Source: Mycteria americana (Eukaryota > Chordata > Aves > Ciconiiformes > Ciconiidae). From it: a stretch of DNA of 64,000 nucleotides. The stretch spans positions 26,072,501 through 26,136,500 of the forward strand of contig NC_134373.1 in assembly GCF_035582795.1 (NCBI RefSeq). The letters are read 5' to 3'. The notes beneath the pieces are model-generated. The model saw nothing but the letters and a program-made list of their open reading frames with translations, was not told the origin of the DNA and did not search any database. The position numbers were made by a program, and so were the translations under genes. This document shows, in pieces, positions 28,168 through 41,500 of this stretch; positions within the stretch are counted from its first letter, which is position 1; every line of letters starts with the position of its first letter.

Positions 28168-28649
28168 CCATTTCAGAGCCTCTGTGTCTCCCACTAGCCC
28201 CCCAGCTGTATCGGTTTCTTGCCAGGTCAGGTGTGTGGTGAGCGCTTCAGCTCTGCTGCTGGTGCTGCTATGCTTCCTCCCAGCGCTCTGCTCCAGCTCC
28301 GGCTTGCTCCCTACATAGGTAAGAGCCCCATAGCAGGGGACTGTGGCCAGGATGCATGGCATGCTCTGGGGAAGTGTCCAAGCATGTCCATCAAAGGGAT
28401 CCAGCAGGGTCCGGTGATGTGGTGGAAGAAGCACCTAGCTCAGGCATGGGGTTCTCCATCTGGGAGCACCTCTGCCCACTCCCCGCCTGGCTCTGCCTGT
28501 GCTCTGCCATCCCCCTGGGGAACATGGCTCCACTCTGCCTGCCCTAGCTCATCTTCTGCATTGGGCTTGTGCTGAGCCCTCTCCCTGCCCTGCCCGGCAG
28601 ACAGGAGTCTGAACATTAGCTCCTGGGTCCAGCTGCCAACAAGATATTT

Positions 28650-28765
28650 CTGTTACCCATTATCCAGCATGATGGGTCCAGAGATTAATTTTCGCTGCTT
28701 ACCGCTAATGCTCCAGCTGTATTGACCCACAGGGGCTGTCCTCCCCTGCCCTCCTCCACCCGGCA
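28650..28765 (+). other. Duplicated noncoding element, copy 1
   Basis: About 115 bases downstream of tubulin copy 1 align with 34792-34912 downstream of copy 2. The best core reads GATTAATTTTCGCTGCTTAC here and GATTAACTTTCCCTGCTTAT there, continuing with CGCTAATGCTCCAGCTG against TGCTAATGCTCTGGCTG. Identity is roughly three quarters by eye, while the DNA between it and the gene has lost similarity. TTAATT and CTAATG look like homeodomain sites. It is a candidate enhancer retained by both duplicates. Confidence 0.65.
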
Positions 28766-29925
28766 TGCACCCGTGTCAGCTGGAGGGGAAAGTGTGAGCC
28801 AGCACTAGGCTGCACCAATTCCTGGAGCGTGGCCAGGTGCTCATCCCGCTATGCAGGGCTCCTGGCACTGTTCCCCATGCCCATGACCAGAGCCCCGGGC
28901 TCAGACCGAGCAGTGCCTGCTGCTGCACCAGGGAAGGAGTCGCTGCCCCTTATGCCAGGCACTGCCCTGATCCCACTACAGAGACACCTTGTCCCCATGT
29001 CTTCAGAGAGACCTGACTGCTGCCAAAAAATACATAGGAGTTAGAACTGTGTCCTGTTCCTTTTTTCTTAAATATTACCCTGCATCTCTGACCTGGACCC
29101 TGCTGCAGAGGGACACAGCAGTGTCTCCTGGCATGCTCCTGGGCAGCAGAGCCCCTGTCCCCATGGGCAGGGATATCTGTGTGAGCCCATGCCCTGGCAG
29201 CAAGGACAGAGCCCTCTCGCTGCTGCACGCAGGTGCAGGGCTGGGGCGCTGGGCTCTGCTTTTCCCCCGGCCAGCAGCCAGGCTGGTGGGTCACTCATCC
29301 TCAGCAGGAGCAGCGCTGGCCCTGGCAGGGAAGGCTGTGCTAGCCAGGGTTCAAATGGAGGGGCTTCTCCAAGTGTAGTCACAAGTCACTAACAGCGAAC
29401 GGGCTACAATGACTCTTTTTTTTTTTTTGGCAGCTGGGGCAGCCCCCCAGCCCAGATTTGTCACGCTGATCTGCAGTCTCGTGGAGGTACGGCACTGCCT
29501 GCCTGTCCCCACCGGGAGGGAAGGCAGCCCTCAGCCGGAGGTTCCCGAAGCGCTGATGGCAAAGGGAGGATTGCAGGCACCCTGGTCTCCAGAGCCTGAC
29601 CTGTTTCTCTAGCCTGTTTCTCCTCCTTTCTCCTGCTCTAGAGGCCCAGGTGGCCTCGGGGTGTCCCTGGATCCCAGGGAGCCTGCAGTGCGGGGGAGCT
29701 GGTGGCAGAGCAGGGTAGGGGCTGCTGTACCTGCCCCGGCCCCCCGTCCTGGTGGCTGAGCACGGCCTGTAACCCCTGAGGGCTGGAGCCCGGACCTGCT
29801 GCCCGCAGCCTGGCTGGATGCCCCGGCTTCCCTGCCGGCAGAGGAGGGAGAGCAGCCGCAGCCCCCTGCACCTTGGGGTCCCTCTCAGGCAGGCTCCCGC
29901 TGCCCCCGAAGTGGGGACTCCCGCC
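28766..29925. other. Intergenic stretch between the tubulin genes
   Basis: About 1.2 kb without a recognised gene. It includes a T-rich run at 29416-29430. GC content rises towards the copy 2 promoter from 29650. Confidence 0.5.
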
Positions 29926-29929
29926 CCGC

Positions 29930-29986
29930 ATGCAAATGTGCCCAAATGAAGGGGCGTGGCGGCAGCAGGCCCCTCCCACCTATAAG
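29930..29986 (+). promoter_or_regulatory. Promoter of tubulin copy 2: octamer plus TATA box
   Basis: ATGCAAAT at 29930-29937, GGGGCGTGGC (a GC/KLF-type box) at about 29951, CCCCTCCCACC at about 29970 and TATAAG at 29981-29986, about 93 bases before the ATG at 30079. Octamer and TATA occur in the same order as in copy 1, though the surrounding DNA has diverged. Confidence 0.75.
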
Positions 29987-30078
29987 AGGGCGCTGCGGCG
30001 GGGATTGCAGCAGCCGCAGCTCCGCGCCGAGTCCCGCCGCACCGAGCCGCCGGGAGAGCCCGGACCCCCAGCCGCAGC

Positions 30079-33842
<3,764 letters not shown>

Positions 33843-33902
33843 AGAAGCCCGTGCCAAAAAGGACCGTGCTCCTTCCCCGTGTTACCTGCAGAAACCCTTT
33901 GC

Positions 33903-33908
33903 AATAAA
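33903..33908 (+). terminator. Poly(A) signal of tubulin copy 2
   Basis: AATAAA 60 bases after the stop codon, in a 3' UTR identical to that of copy 1. Confidence 0.9.
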
Positions 33909-34059
33909 CCATTTCAGAGCCTCTGTGTCTCCCACTAGCCCCCCAGCTGTATCGGTTTCTTGCCAGGTCAGGTGTGTGGTGAGTGCTTCAGCTCTGCTGC
34001 TGGTGCTGCTATGCTTCCTCCCAGCGCTCTGCTCCAGCTCCGGCTTGCTCCCCACATAG

Positions 34060-34790
34060 GTAAGAGCCCCCAGGGATGCTCCCCGGAGCCATGGCACACA
34101 TCCCACCCCACTTGCTGCTCCAGCCAGGGGTGGGTACCGCTTCCTCGTCTGGTATACGGCTCCATGGTATATGGCCCCACATTGTATCCTGGAGCCCAGG
34201 GCAGGAGATTTAGCCTGAGCAGGAAAAAGTCTGCAGCTGCTGGAACTTCTTCCCTTGTGCAGCCAGAGGGTAGGTGGGCTCATCTGGAAGGAGAGTGGTT
34301 GAAGCAGTGTGAGCAGCCAGGCACCCCTGTCCCTGCGGCCACAGCCTGGGACAAGGGGCATGCCCGGCTCTGCGGTGCAGCAGGTGCACCCCGCAAGGGC
34401 ATCCAGTGCGGCATGAACTCCCACGGCTGCTTTTCTGCTGTGTTGTGGTGAGAGGATTAAAGGAAGGGAATGCTCCCCGTGAAACTGCTTGTCTGCATCT
34501 CTTTTTTTTTACACACACCCCCCGCCGCCGCGGGCAGCTGAACTGCTGCGTGTCCCAATGAGCCTCTCCAGCCAAGGGTGGTTGTGCCATCCCCAGGCTC
34601 TGCTTGCCCCCACCGGAGCAGGGCTGCTGCCCCTTCCCCCCACACTCTGGCAGCTCTCCAGTTTGGGCAGCTGAGAAGCTCTGCCTGTACCTCTGCCACC
34701 GCCTGCCTGCCTGTGCTGTGATGAGTCCCCCCCCACAGTGCCCAGCCCCGGAGGCTCTGAACAGCGGTGCCTGGCTCCAGCTGCAGAGTT
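34060..34790. other. Intergenic stretch after tubulin copy 2
   Basis: Similarity to the copy 1 flank stops abruptly near 34058 (GTAAGAGCCCC). Beyond it no gene is recognised. A T run lies at 34502-34509. Confidence 0.5.
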
Positions 34791-34791
34791 G

Positions 34792-34912
34792 TGTTAACTC
34801 CCATTAGGAGCGTGCTGGGGCCAGGGATTAACTTTCCCTGCTTATTGCTAATGCTCTGGCTGCGCTGCCCCACTGAGGCTGTCCTCTGCTGCCCTTCCCC
34901 TCCAGCAACGCT
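34792..34912 (+). other. Duplicated noncoding element, copy 2
   Basis: Counterpart of 28650-28765. The similarity begins at TGTTAACTCCCATTAGGAGC (TGTTACCCATTATCCAGC in copy 1) and runs through GGCTGTCCTC to the CTCC-rich end. Each copy sits 0.5-0.9 kb past its tubulin gene. Confidence 0.65.
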
Positions 34913-35013
34913 TGGCTGCTCGACCCAGGCAGCGTGCCCTCTTCTTCTCGTGCCCCCGGCGAGGACCCCCTCCCTGCAGACAGGGACACGTCCACACCTC
35001 TGCAATAACATCT

Positions 35014-35019
35014 TTTACT
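35014..35019 (-). terminator. Candidate STK16 poly(A) signal (AGTAAA variant)
   Basis: TTTACT on the plus strand reads AGTAAA on the minus strand, about 450 bases past the STK16 stop. No AATAAA was seen on that strand between 35467 and the tubulin 3' end, so this common variant is the best candidate. Confidence 0.4.
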
Positions 35020-35466
35020 CCAAACACAAGGCAACGTTGGTGCCTAGAGCAGCGGCGGAGCAGGTGCTGGGTCCCCCCCGCCTCGCTCCAGCACCGCACT
35101 GGGACCCGGACCGCGGCTCTGCCCCAGGCAGGAGCGACCCTCCTGGGGTGTAGAGCTGTGGGGCCATGGCTGCCATCAGCTGCGGGGTCCCACAGCATCC
35201 TCCTCTGCAACCCCCGGGGGAGGCAGTGGCCAGCGAGGGCCCCGTGTTTAGCAGCAGCTCACACGTCCACAGTTCTGGGGCACAGACCGAGACCCAGGCA
35301 GCAGCATCCAGGGCACAGAACACTCCAAATCCAACACGCCTCTGGCACAGAGCAGCAGCTCTCCCCCGAGTGCAGCAATCCCCTCTGCAGGGGAGCAGGG
35401 ACGAGGGCAGCTGCTTTTCCCCTGGCTCGTCCTCGGGGCGCATCGCCACCGAGGCGTGGGACGGGC

Positions 35467-37586
35467 TCAGATCTGCGTGGTGTCCTGGCCCGCCGGTGCT
35501 GGCTGCAGTCCCTCGAGCTGGTGGAGGACGTCATTTATGCTGGGTCGCTCCTGGGGATTCAGCGTCATCATGGAGGAGAGCAGGCGCTGCAAGGCAGCCG
35601 AGTATCTGGAGGAAAGACAGTGAGGGGGGGGTCTGCATGGTGCATAGCGCAGTGGGCTTGCCTGGGCGCAGGGTCGCCCTCCCCAGCCCCTCACCTGGTT
35701 GTGGGGGGCACGACGATAGGGTTCTGCACTGCCAGAGCCACGCTGTCACCCTTCTGGAAGATGGCATCATAGGGGCCCTCCCCAAACATCATGCAGTACA
35801 GCACGCAGCCTAGGGACTGGAGCGCAGCAGGGTCAGGGCAGCCCCGCGGCAGTGGGATGGGGGCTGGGGGGCAGATCCTTACCCAGATATCTGTGCGCTC
35901 GTCTATGACGCACTGGCTGGGCACCGTGAAGAGCTCGGGGGCACGGTAGGAGATGGTGCAGCGCTGGGCAGCCCAGTCCTGCAGAGAGGAGGGTGAGGGT
36001 GGCGATGAAGGGCTCGGGGCAGGGATGGGCTGGTGGGGTGATGTCCCAGGGCACCCACCTGCACAGCCATGGCCTCCCGAGAACTATTGACTTCGATGCG
36101 AGCTTGGTTCATGGAGCCCAGGTCCATCAGCACGGGCCGGTCACCCTCATCCAGCAGCACATTGGTGGGCTTGAGGTCCCTGCGGAGATGGATGTCACCG
36201 AGTGCCCGCCGGGCCACCTGCCAACCCCCCCAGCTGGGGCTGCCGGACCCCCACCTGTGCGCGTAGCCCTTGCTGTGGATTGCTTGCAGCCCGCGGCAGA
36301 TGCCATGGAGGATGACGAGGATCCGCTGCTCCGGCATGAAGGTCCCTTTCCCTCGCAGTGCTTCCACCTCGCTCCAGAGGGTCCCTCCCTAGCAAACGCA
36401 AGCAGCCGGTCACCACTGCCGCTTCTGGCAGCAAGGGGGTGGGGGTGGCCAGGGGAGCCCCCCTCACCTTCACGTAGGGCAGGAGGAGCCAGGCTTCGTG
36501 CTTGGCACCCTTCTCCACCATGCAGTGGGCCTCCAGACGCAGGATGTTGGGGTGGTCGAAGAGGCCGTGCATCTCCACCTCGTGCAGGGCGGCCTGACGG
36601 TCCTCCTTGTCGTGGCACAGGATGCGCTTCAGGGCATAGAAGCGCCCGTCCCGCAGCCCTTCCACCAGGTCCACATAGCTGAAGCCCCTGCGAGGAGCCG
36701 AGCATGGCGTGGGCTGGGTGTCCCACCCTCAACTGTGAGCACCCAGGAGCAGGGGGCAGAGGGCAGCGGGTGCCTGCACCCCTCTCCATGGGAACCCCTG
36801 AGGCATGCACGTTCCCCCCACCTTGGGGGCACCTGCCAGGCAGCCAAAGCATCCCCCCTCTGCATGAATAACCCCACTGGCCCAATCACGCCCACTCCCA
36901 TGGGTCCACTCCTGGGCATGACAAACCCCAGCATGAGAATCCTCCTCCATGCACAAGCACCCCCTATGCTCAAGCATCTCCCCCCACCATGCCCAAGTAC
37001 CTCCCCCATGCCCAAACACCCCTTGTGCTCAAGCACCTGCCCACCATGCCTGAGCATCCCCCACACACCCAAGCATACCCCACCATGCCTGAGCATCCCC
37101 CCGTGCCTGAGCATCCCCCCCATGCCTGAGCATCCCCCCCATGCCCGAGCATCCCCCCCATGCCCGAGCATCCCCTATGCCTGAGCATCCCTCCATGCCT
37201 GAGCATCCCCCCCACGCCCGAGTATGCCCCCATGCACAAGCACCCACTATGGCCGAGCATCCCCCCCACGCCCGAGCATCCCCCCCACGCACAAGCACTC
37301 CCCATGCCCGAGCATCCCCCCACGCACAAGCACCCCCGTGCCCGAGCATCACCTCCATGTCTGAGCAGTCCCCCCACGCCCGAGCACCCCCCACGCACAA
37401 GCACCCCCCACGCCCGAGCATCCCCCCCAAGCCCAGCAGCCCCCTGGCCGAGCGTCCCCCCGTGCCCGTGGACCCCCCCGCGCCCCAGACCCCTGCGGAC
37501 CCCTCTGCCAGGCGGTGGAGCAGGAGGTACCGCACTCCCCCCAGGCTGACGGTGCCGCGGGAGCAGACGCACAGCGCCTGCCCCAT
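35467..37586 (-). CDS. STK16: STK16, myristoylated and palmitoylated serine/threonine kinase
   Basis: STK16 is a NAK-family kinase attached to the Golgi by lipid anchors and involved in secretion and TGF-beta-responsive signalling. Seven exons, right to left, are 37501-37586, 36468-36687, 36255-36388, 36059-36179, 35883-35978, 35695-35816 and 35467-35605. They sum to 305 residues, the same as human. The N-terminus MGQALCVC keeps Gly2 for myristate and Cys6/Cys8 for palmitate. K49 (FYALKRIL), the catalytic loop HRDLKPTN (D148) and a DLG motif in place of DFG (as in the human protein) are visible. APELF and DERTDIWSLGC mark the activation segment and F helix. The C-terminus is DTTQI. The first donor reads GG/GTCCGC, weak but required by the frame. 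Intron 1 holds a long minisatellite. The gene is head to head with GLB1L. Confidence 0.95.
36905..37440. repeat. Minisatellite in STK16 intron 1, about 18-19-bp unit
   Basis: Roughly 28 units resembling CATGCCCGAGCATCCCCCC follow one another, with variants ATGCACAAGCACCCC and CATGCCTGAGCATCCCC. Units at the right end alternate CCCGAGCATC and GCACAAGCACC types, giving a higher-order pattern. Left-hand units are more degenerate. The strand asymmetry is strong: C-rich on plus, G-rich on the transcribed minus strand. Because many units are 18 bases, long accidental open frames run through it on both strands. Confidence 0.9.
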
Positions 37587-37900
37587 CGCCCGCCCGCGTC
37601 ATCGCCCGCCGCCGCGCGTCACCCATTGCGTCACCCGCCGCGTCACCCACAGGGCGGGGCGCTGCAGCCTTCCCCGTTCCCGCTGCCGCCGCGGCGGGGA
37701 TCTCACGCTCCCTCCTTCGGAGCGGGCGGGCTGCGGGTGGAGCGGAGCGCGGCGGGGCGGGGCGCAGCGCCGAGCCCCGGGCTCGCCCCGCATTGTGACC
37801 GGGCTGGAACGCGGTGTCCCAGCGCGGTGGCATCCCCCGGTGCGAGCGTGGCGTTGGTAGCGGCAGCCCGCAGCCCCGCCGCTCCCCGGAGCTGGCCCCG
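37587..37900. promoter_or_regulatory. STK16/GLB1L head-to-head CpG-island promoter
   Basis: The two start codons are under 1 kb apart (37586 minus, 38555 plus) with a CpG island between. At about 37598-37650 the motif GCGTCA(C/T) occurs four times within about 50 bases, resembling ATF/CREB half sites. GC boxes (GGGGCGGGGC) lie at about 37752. No TATA box is apparent. GLB1L probably has a noncoding first exon or a long leader here. Confidence 0.6.
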
Positions 37901-38030
37901 GTGAGCCACGACCCTCGCCCGGGCGGGCAGGTGGGCGGTGCAGGGGACAGAGATGGCGAGGCCACCCCAGCAGGGCTCGTCCCCGAGGGCATCGCCCCCT
38001 CGCCCTGCCCTGCGGCACCTCCCCGACACC

Positions 38031-38077
38031 CCTGTCACCAGCTCTGTCACCAGCTCTGTCACCAGCTCTGTCACCAG
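38031..38077 (+). repeat. 12-bp tandem repeat upstream of GLB1L
   Basis: Four copies of CTCTGTCACCAG (the first starting CCCTGTCACCAG) in perfect 12-base register. It is too short to be a coding clue, although it stays open in frame. Confidence 0.85.
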
Positions 38078-38554
38078 GCTCCGGCCCTCGGTCCAGGGAC
38101 GTTTTCCTTTCCCGCAGACAGCAGCAGCGTCCCCCCTGCCGGAGCTATAACCGAGGTTTCCATCGCCACCTCTCTGATGAAAACAGTGGGCTGAGCTCCC
38201 TCGAAGGCGTTTTGTCTGGTGGTGACACTTTTATGAGGCTCCTTGTCCCTCAACGTGTGTCACCCACCACCCCGGGGGGCACCGGGGATGTGTCCGCCGG
38301 CTCGGGCAGTGGTGTGCTCCCTGCATCCCGTGCTGGGTGGGCTTTGAGGGGGGTGATGTGCAGCTGGCCCAGGCGTGGGGAGCCGGAGCCGCTCACCCCC
38401 TATCCCATGCTCCCCCCCAGCTGTGCTGCTGTTCCAGCTGCCTGCACTTAGGACCTGGAGGAAGCGCCCGGCGCCGGCCGAGAAGGATCATGTGATGGTG
38501 GTGTCCACGTCCCGCTTCGTCCCCCGTCCCGGGCCTGCTGAGCGCCCAGCGAGG

Positions 38555-41500
38555 ATGGGGCTGCTGGCTCTCGCCCTGCTGCTGGCAGCGGGGCTCCTGC
38601 ACACACAGGTTAGCAAACACGGGTGGAAAGTTTGGGAGAAGCGCGTGGGGCTGAGCTGCAAAGGATCTGGTGGGATGGTTCCGGGATCTGCCTTGCTTTC
38701 CTCTCCCGTGTCACTGCTCTTCCTGCTTTGGCTCCCTTCTGCTGCAGCCCGTGTCCCGCCCCAACGTCCTGCTTGCGCTCCCAGCTCCCTGCCTGCCCTC
38801 CCAGCATCCATCCCCAGCAGCACTCGTCCCCCAAAATGCCACCAGCTCAGCCGCAGGGTGTTCGATTAGTGAGGGGGGCCATCAGGTGGTGCAAATGGCT
38901 GCCCTGCTTGCCCCTCCTGCTCTCCTGGGACAGCGTAGTACCTGCCTCATCCGTGCACTGAGGATGGGGAGGGTCCCCCCGGGAGGGTCCCCCCCAGGCT
39001 TGTCCCTGCACCGAGGATGGGGAGGGTCCCCCCCAGGAACCAGCCCCCATCAGTCCCTGCCCCAGGGAGCGTGGGAGGGGGCAGCTGGGCTTGGGGAGGG
39101 TCTGCAGCCTGCCAGCACTGCTCCTCTCCCACAGGCCTGCCCCCCGGCACGCTCCTTCGAGCTGGATTACGAGGAGGACTGCTTCCGCAAGGATGGTACC
39201 CCTTTCCGCTACATCTCGGGCAGCATCCACTATGCCCGCGTCCCGCGCCCCGCCTGGAGGGACCGGCTCCTCAAGATGTACATGAGTGGGCTCAGCGCCG
39301 TGCAGGTGTAAGTGACAGGGGCAGCCCTGACGGCGCACAGCCCACAGCCACCGCGGCCTCTTGGGGTCTCTGGGGTCCCCGGAGTAGGGATGGAGGCAAG
39401 GCTGTTGTCTGATCACAGGGAGCGGGGACCAGCCCTTGCGCTGGGCTGACTGTGACCCCCAGGACGCCCATGCCAGACACAAGCATGAGCCTGGGCTAGT
39501 CTCAGTTCAGCCCCAGTTCCATCAGCCCAGGCTGAAGGCCAGTTCCCAGAAGCAGAGGGACCAGCCTGTGGGATGGTTCCCTCTCGTTCCGGGGTGCCCT
39601 TCCCCCCGCATGCCGATCTCCCCTCTTGCCCCAGCTACGTCCCCTGGAACTACCACGAGCCGCTGCCGGGGGTTTATGACTTTGCTGGGGACCGGGATGT
39701 GGAAGCCTTCCTGGACCTGACAGCTGAGCTGGGGCTTCTGGTGATCCTGCGGCCAGGGCCCTACATCTGTGCGGAGTGGGAGATGGTGAGCCCCAGCCCC
39801 CAGACCTGGGACGGAGGGGTCATGGGTGGCCTGGGAAGGGCACAGCAGGGTTGGCCCTTCCCGCTGGCACGCTGGCCCCGGTGCCATGCCAGCCATGCCC
39901 AGACTGCCGCTCCGCAGGGCACATGCCACTCTGGTGCCGAGCATTAGCATTGATCTGGTCTGGTTTCGGCTGTGTGCCAGCCTGGGCTGCTGAGTGGTTT
40001 CTCTGCCTCCCTCTTGGCTGCGGGTGTTTCTCCAGGGTGGCCTGCCTGCCTGGCTGCTGTGGAAACCAGACATCGTCCTGCGCTCCTCCGACCCCGGTGA
40101 GCCTCAGCACGGGGCTCTGGCCACCGTGTCCTTACAGCCTGGTGCCAGTCCTGGCATGCCAGTCTCTCTCCACGCACCTGCCAGCCCTGCTGCGTAGTCT
40201 CTCCCATCCTCTTCTCCATCTTTTGGGAGTGCCGTAGTTCGTCCTCCACCTCCGCTTCCCCATCGCGCTTGGCTCTGCCCCGTCTGCCCCATCCTTCTCC
40301 TGGCAGGGCTGGCTGCGGGTGGGCTGGGGTGGATGCTGCAGCCAGGCTCAGCTGCCCTCTCTCTCCTCAGCCTACCTGGCAGCTGTGGACTCCTGGCTCC
40401 ATGTCCTGCTACCCAAGATCAAGCCACGCCTGTACCAGCACGGGGGGAACATCATTAGCGTGCAGGTAGGGTGCTGTGGGACCTGGCCCCCTGCCCTGCT
40501 CTGGGTCATCTTTGGATGTGCCCCAAAAAGCCACCTGTACCCCCTATACCATGCCCCCATCTGGCATAGCTCTTAGATAAATCCCTCCTGACCTCTGGGC
40601 CTGGGTTTAAATTCAAGGGCTGGGACTCTGGGGTACCTGCCACCACCCCGGTTGTGGTTTGAGGGACACTAGCAGAGCTGGGGGTCATAGTGGGGCTGGA
40701 AGGTCAGTCCTGGGACGCACCTGGGGGCTGTTACGACATCTAATGTTGTTGGGAGGGAAGAGGGGAGCTGGGTGCTCATCCCAGTGCGTGGCAGGACCTG
40801 GCGGCAGCCCTGCCATGTGCACGCTGGGTGCCGGCCCCTTCCCTGCTCGCAGGTGGAGAACGAATACGGGAGCTACTACGCCTGCGACTACGAGTACCTG
40901 CGGCACCTGCTGGGCTCCTTCCGGGCACTGCTGGGGAGCGAGGTGCTGCTCTTCACCACCGACGGCACGCGGGCGGAGGAGCTGCGCTGTGGCACGCTGC
41001 AGGGGCTCTACGCCACCGTCGACTTTGGGCCAGGTACCCCTGTGGGGGAGGAGGAGGAGCAGGAGAGGGGATGGGGGTCCCAGCTCCGTCCTGCTCCAAC
41101 CTCCCTCCCGCCACCTCCGCAGGCTCCAACGTGACGGAGGCGTTCGGTGCCCAGCGCCGGGTCGAGCCGAAGGGGCCCCTGGTGAGCTTGGCGTGGGCGC
41201 CGTGGGGGGGAATGACCCATGATGGCTTTGGGGAGGCAGAGGGACTGGGGGATGAGGCAAAGAGGGGTGCTGGGGCCAGGCTGCAGCTGAGCAGGGGGGA
41301 TGTGGCTGACAGAGAGGTACCAAGAGCCCCGGCTCCAGGCAGGTGACAGTCCCTTTCTCCCCCAGGTGAACTCCGAGTACTACACGGGCTGGCTGGACTA
41401 CTGGGGGGAGGCGCACGCCAGCACCAGCTCGGCGCGGGTGGCCCGGGGGCTGGAGGACATGCTGCAGCTGGGAGCCAACGTCAACATGCAAGTAGTCAGC

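Noticed and set aside
36905-37440. Regular repeat array considered as a CRISPR array
   Set aside because: There are no unique spacers; the units are contiguous and degenerate, inside a vertebrate intron.
36970-37992. Long minus-strand open frame of 340 codons, plus matching plus-strand frames, across 36.5-37.9 kb
   Set aside because: They run through the 18-bp minisatellite and a CpG island. The repeat length makes all phases stay open, and no domain or splice context exists.
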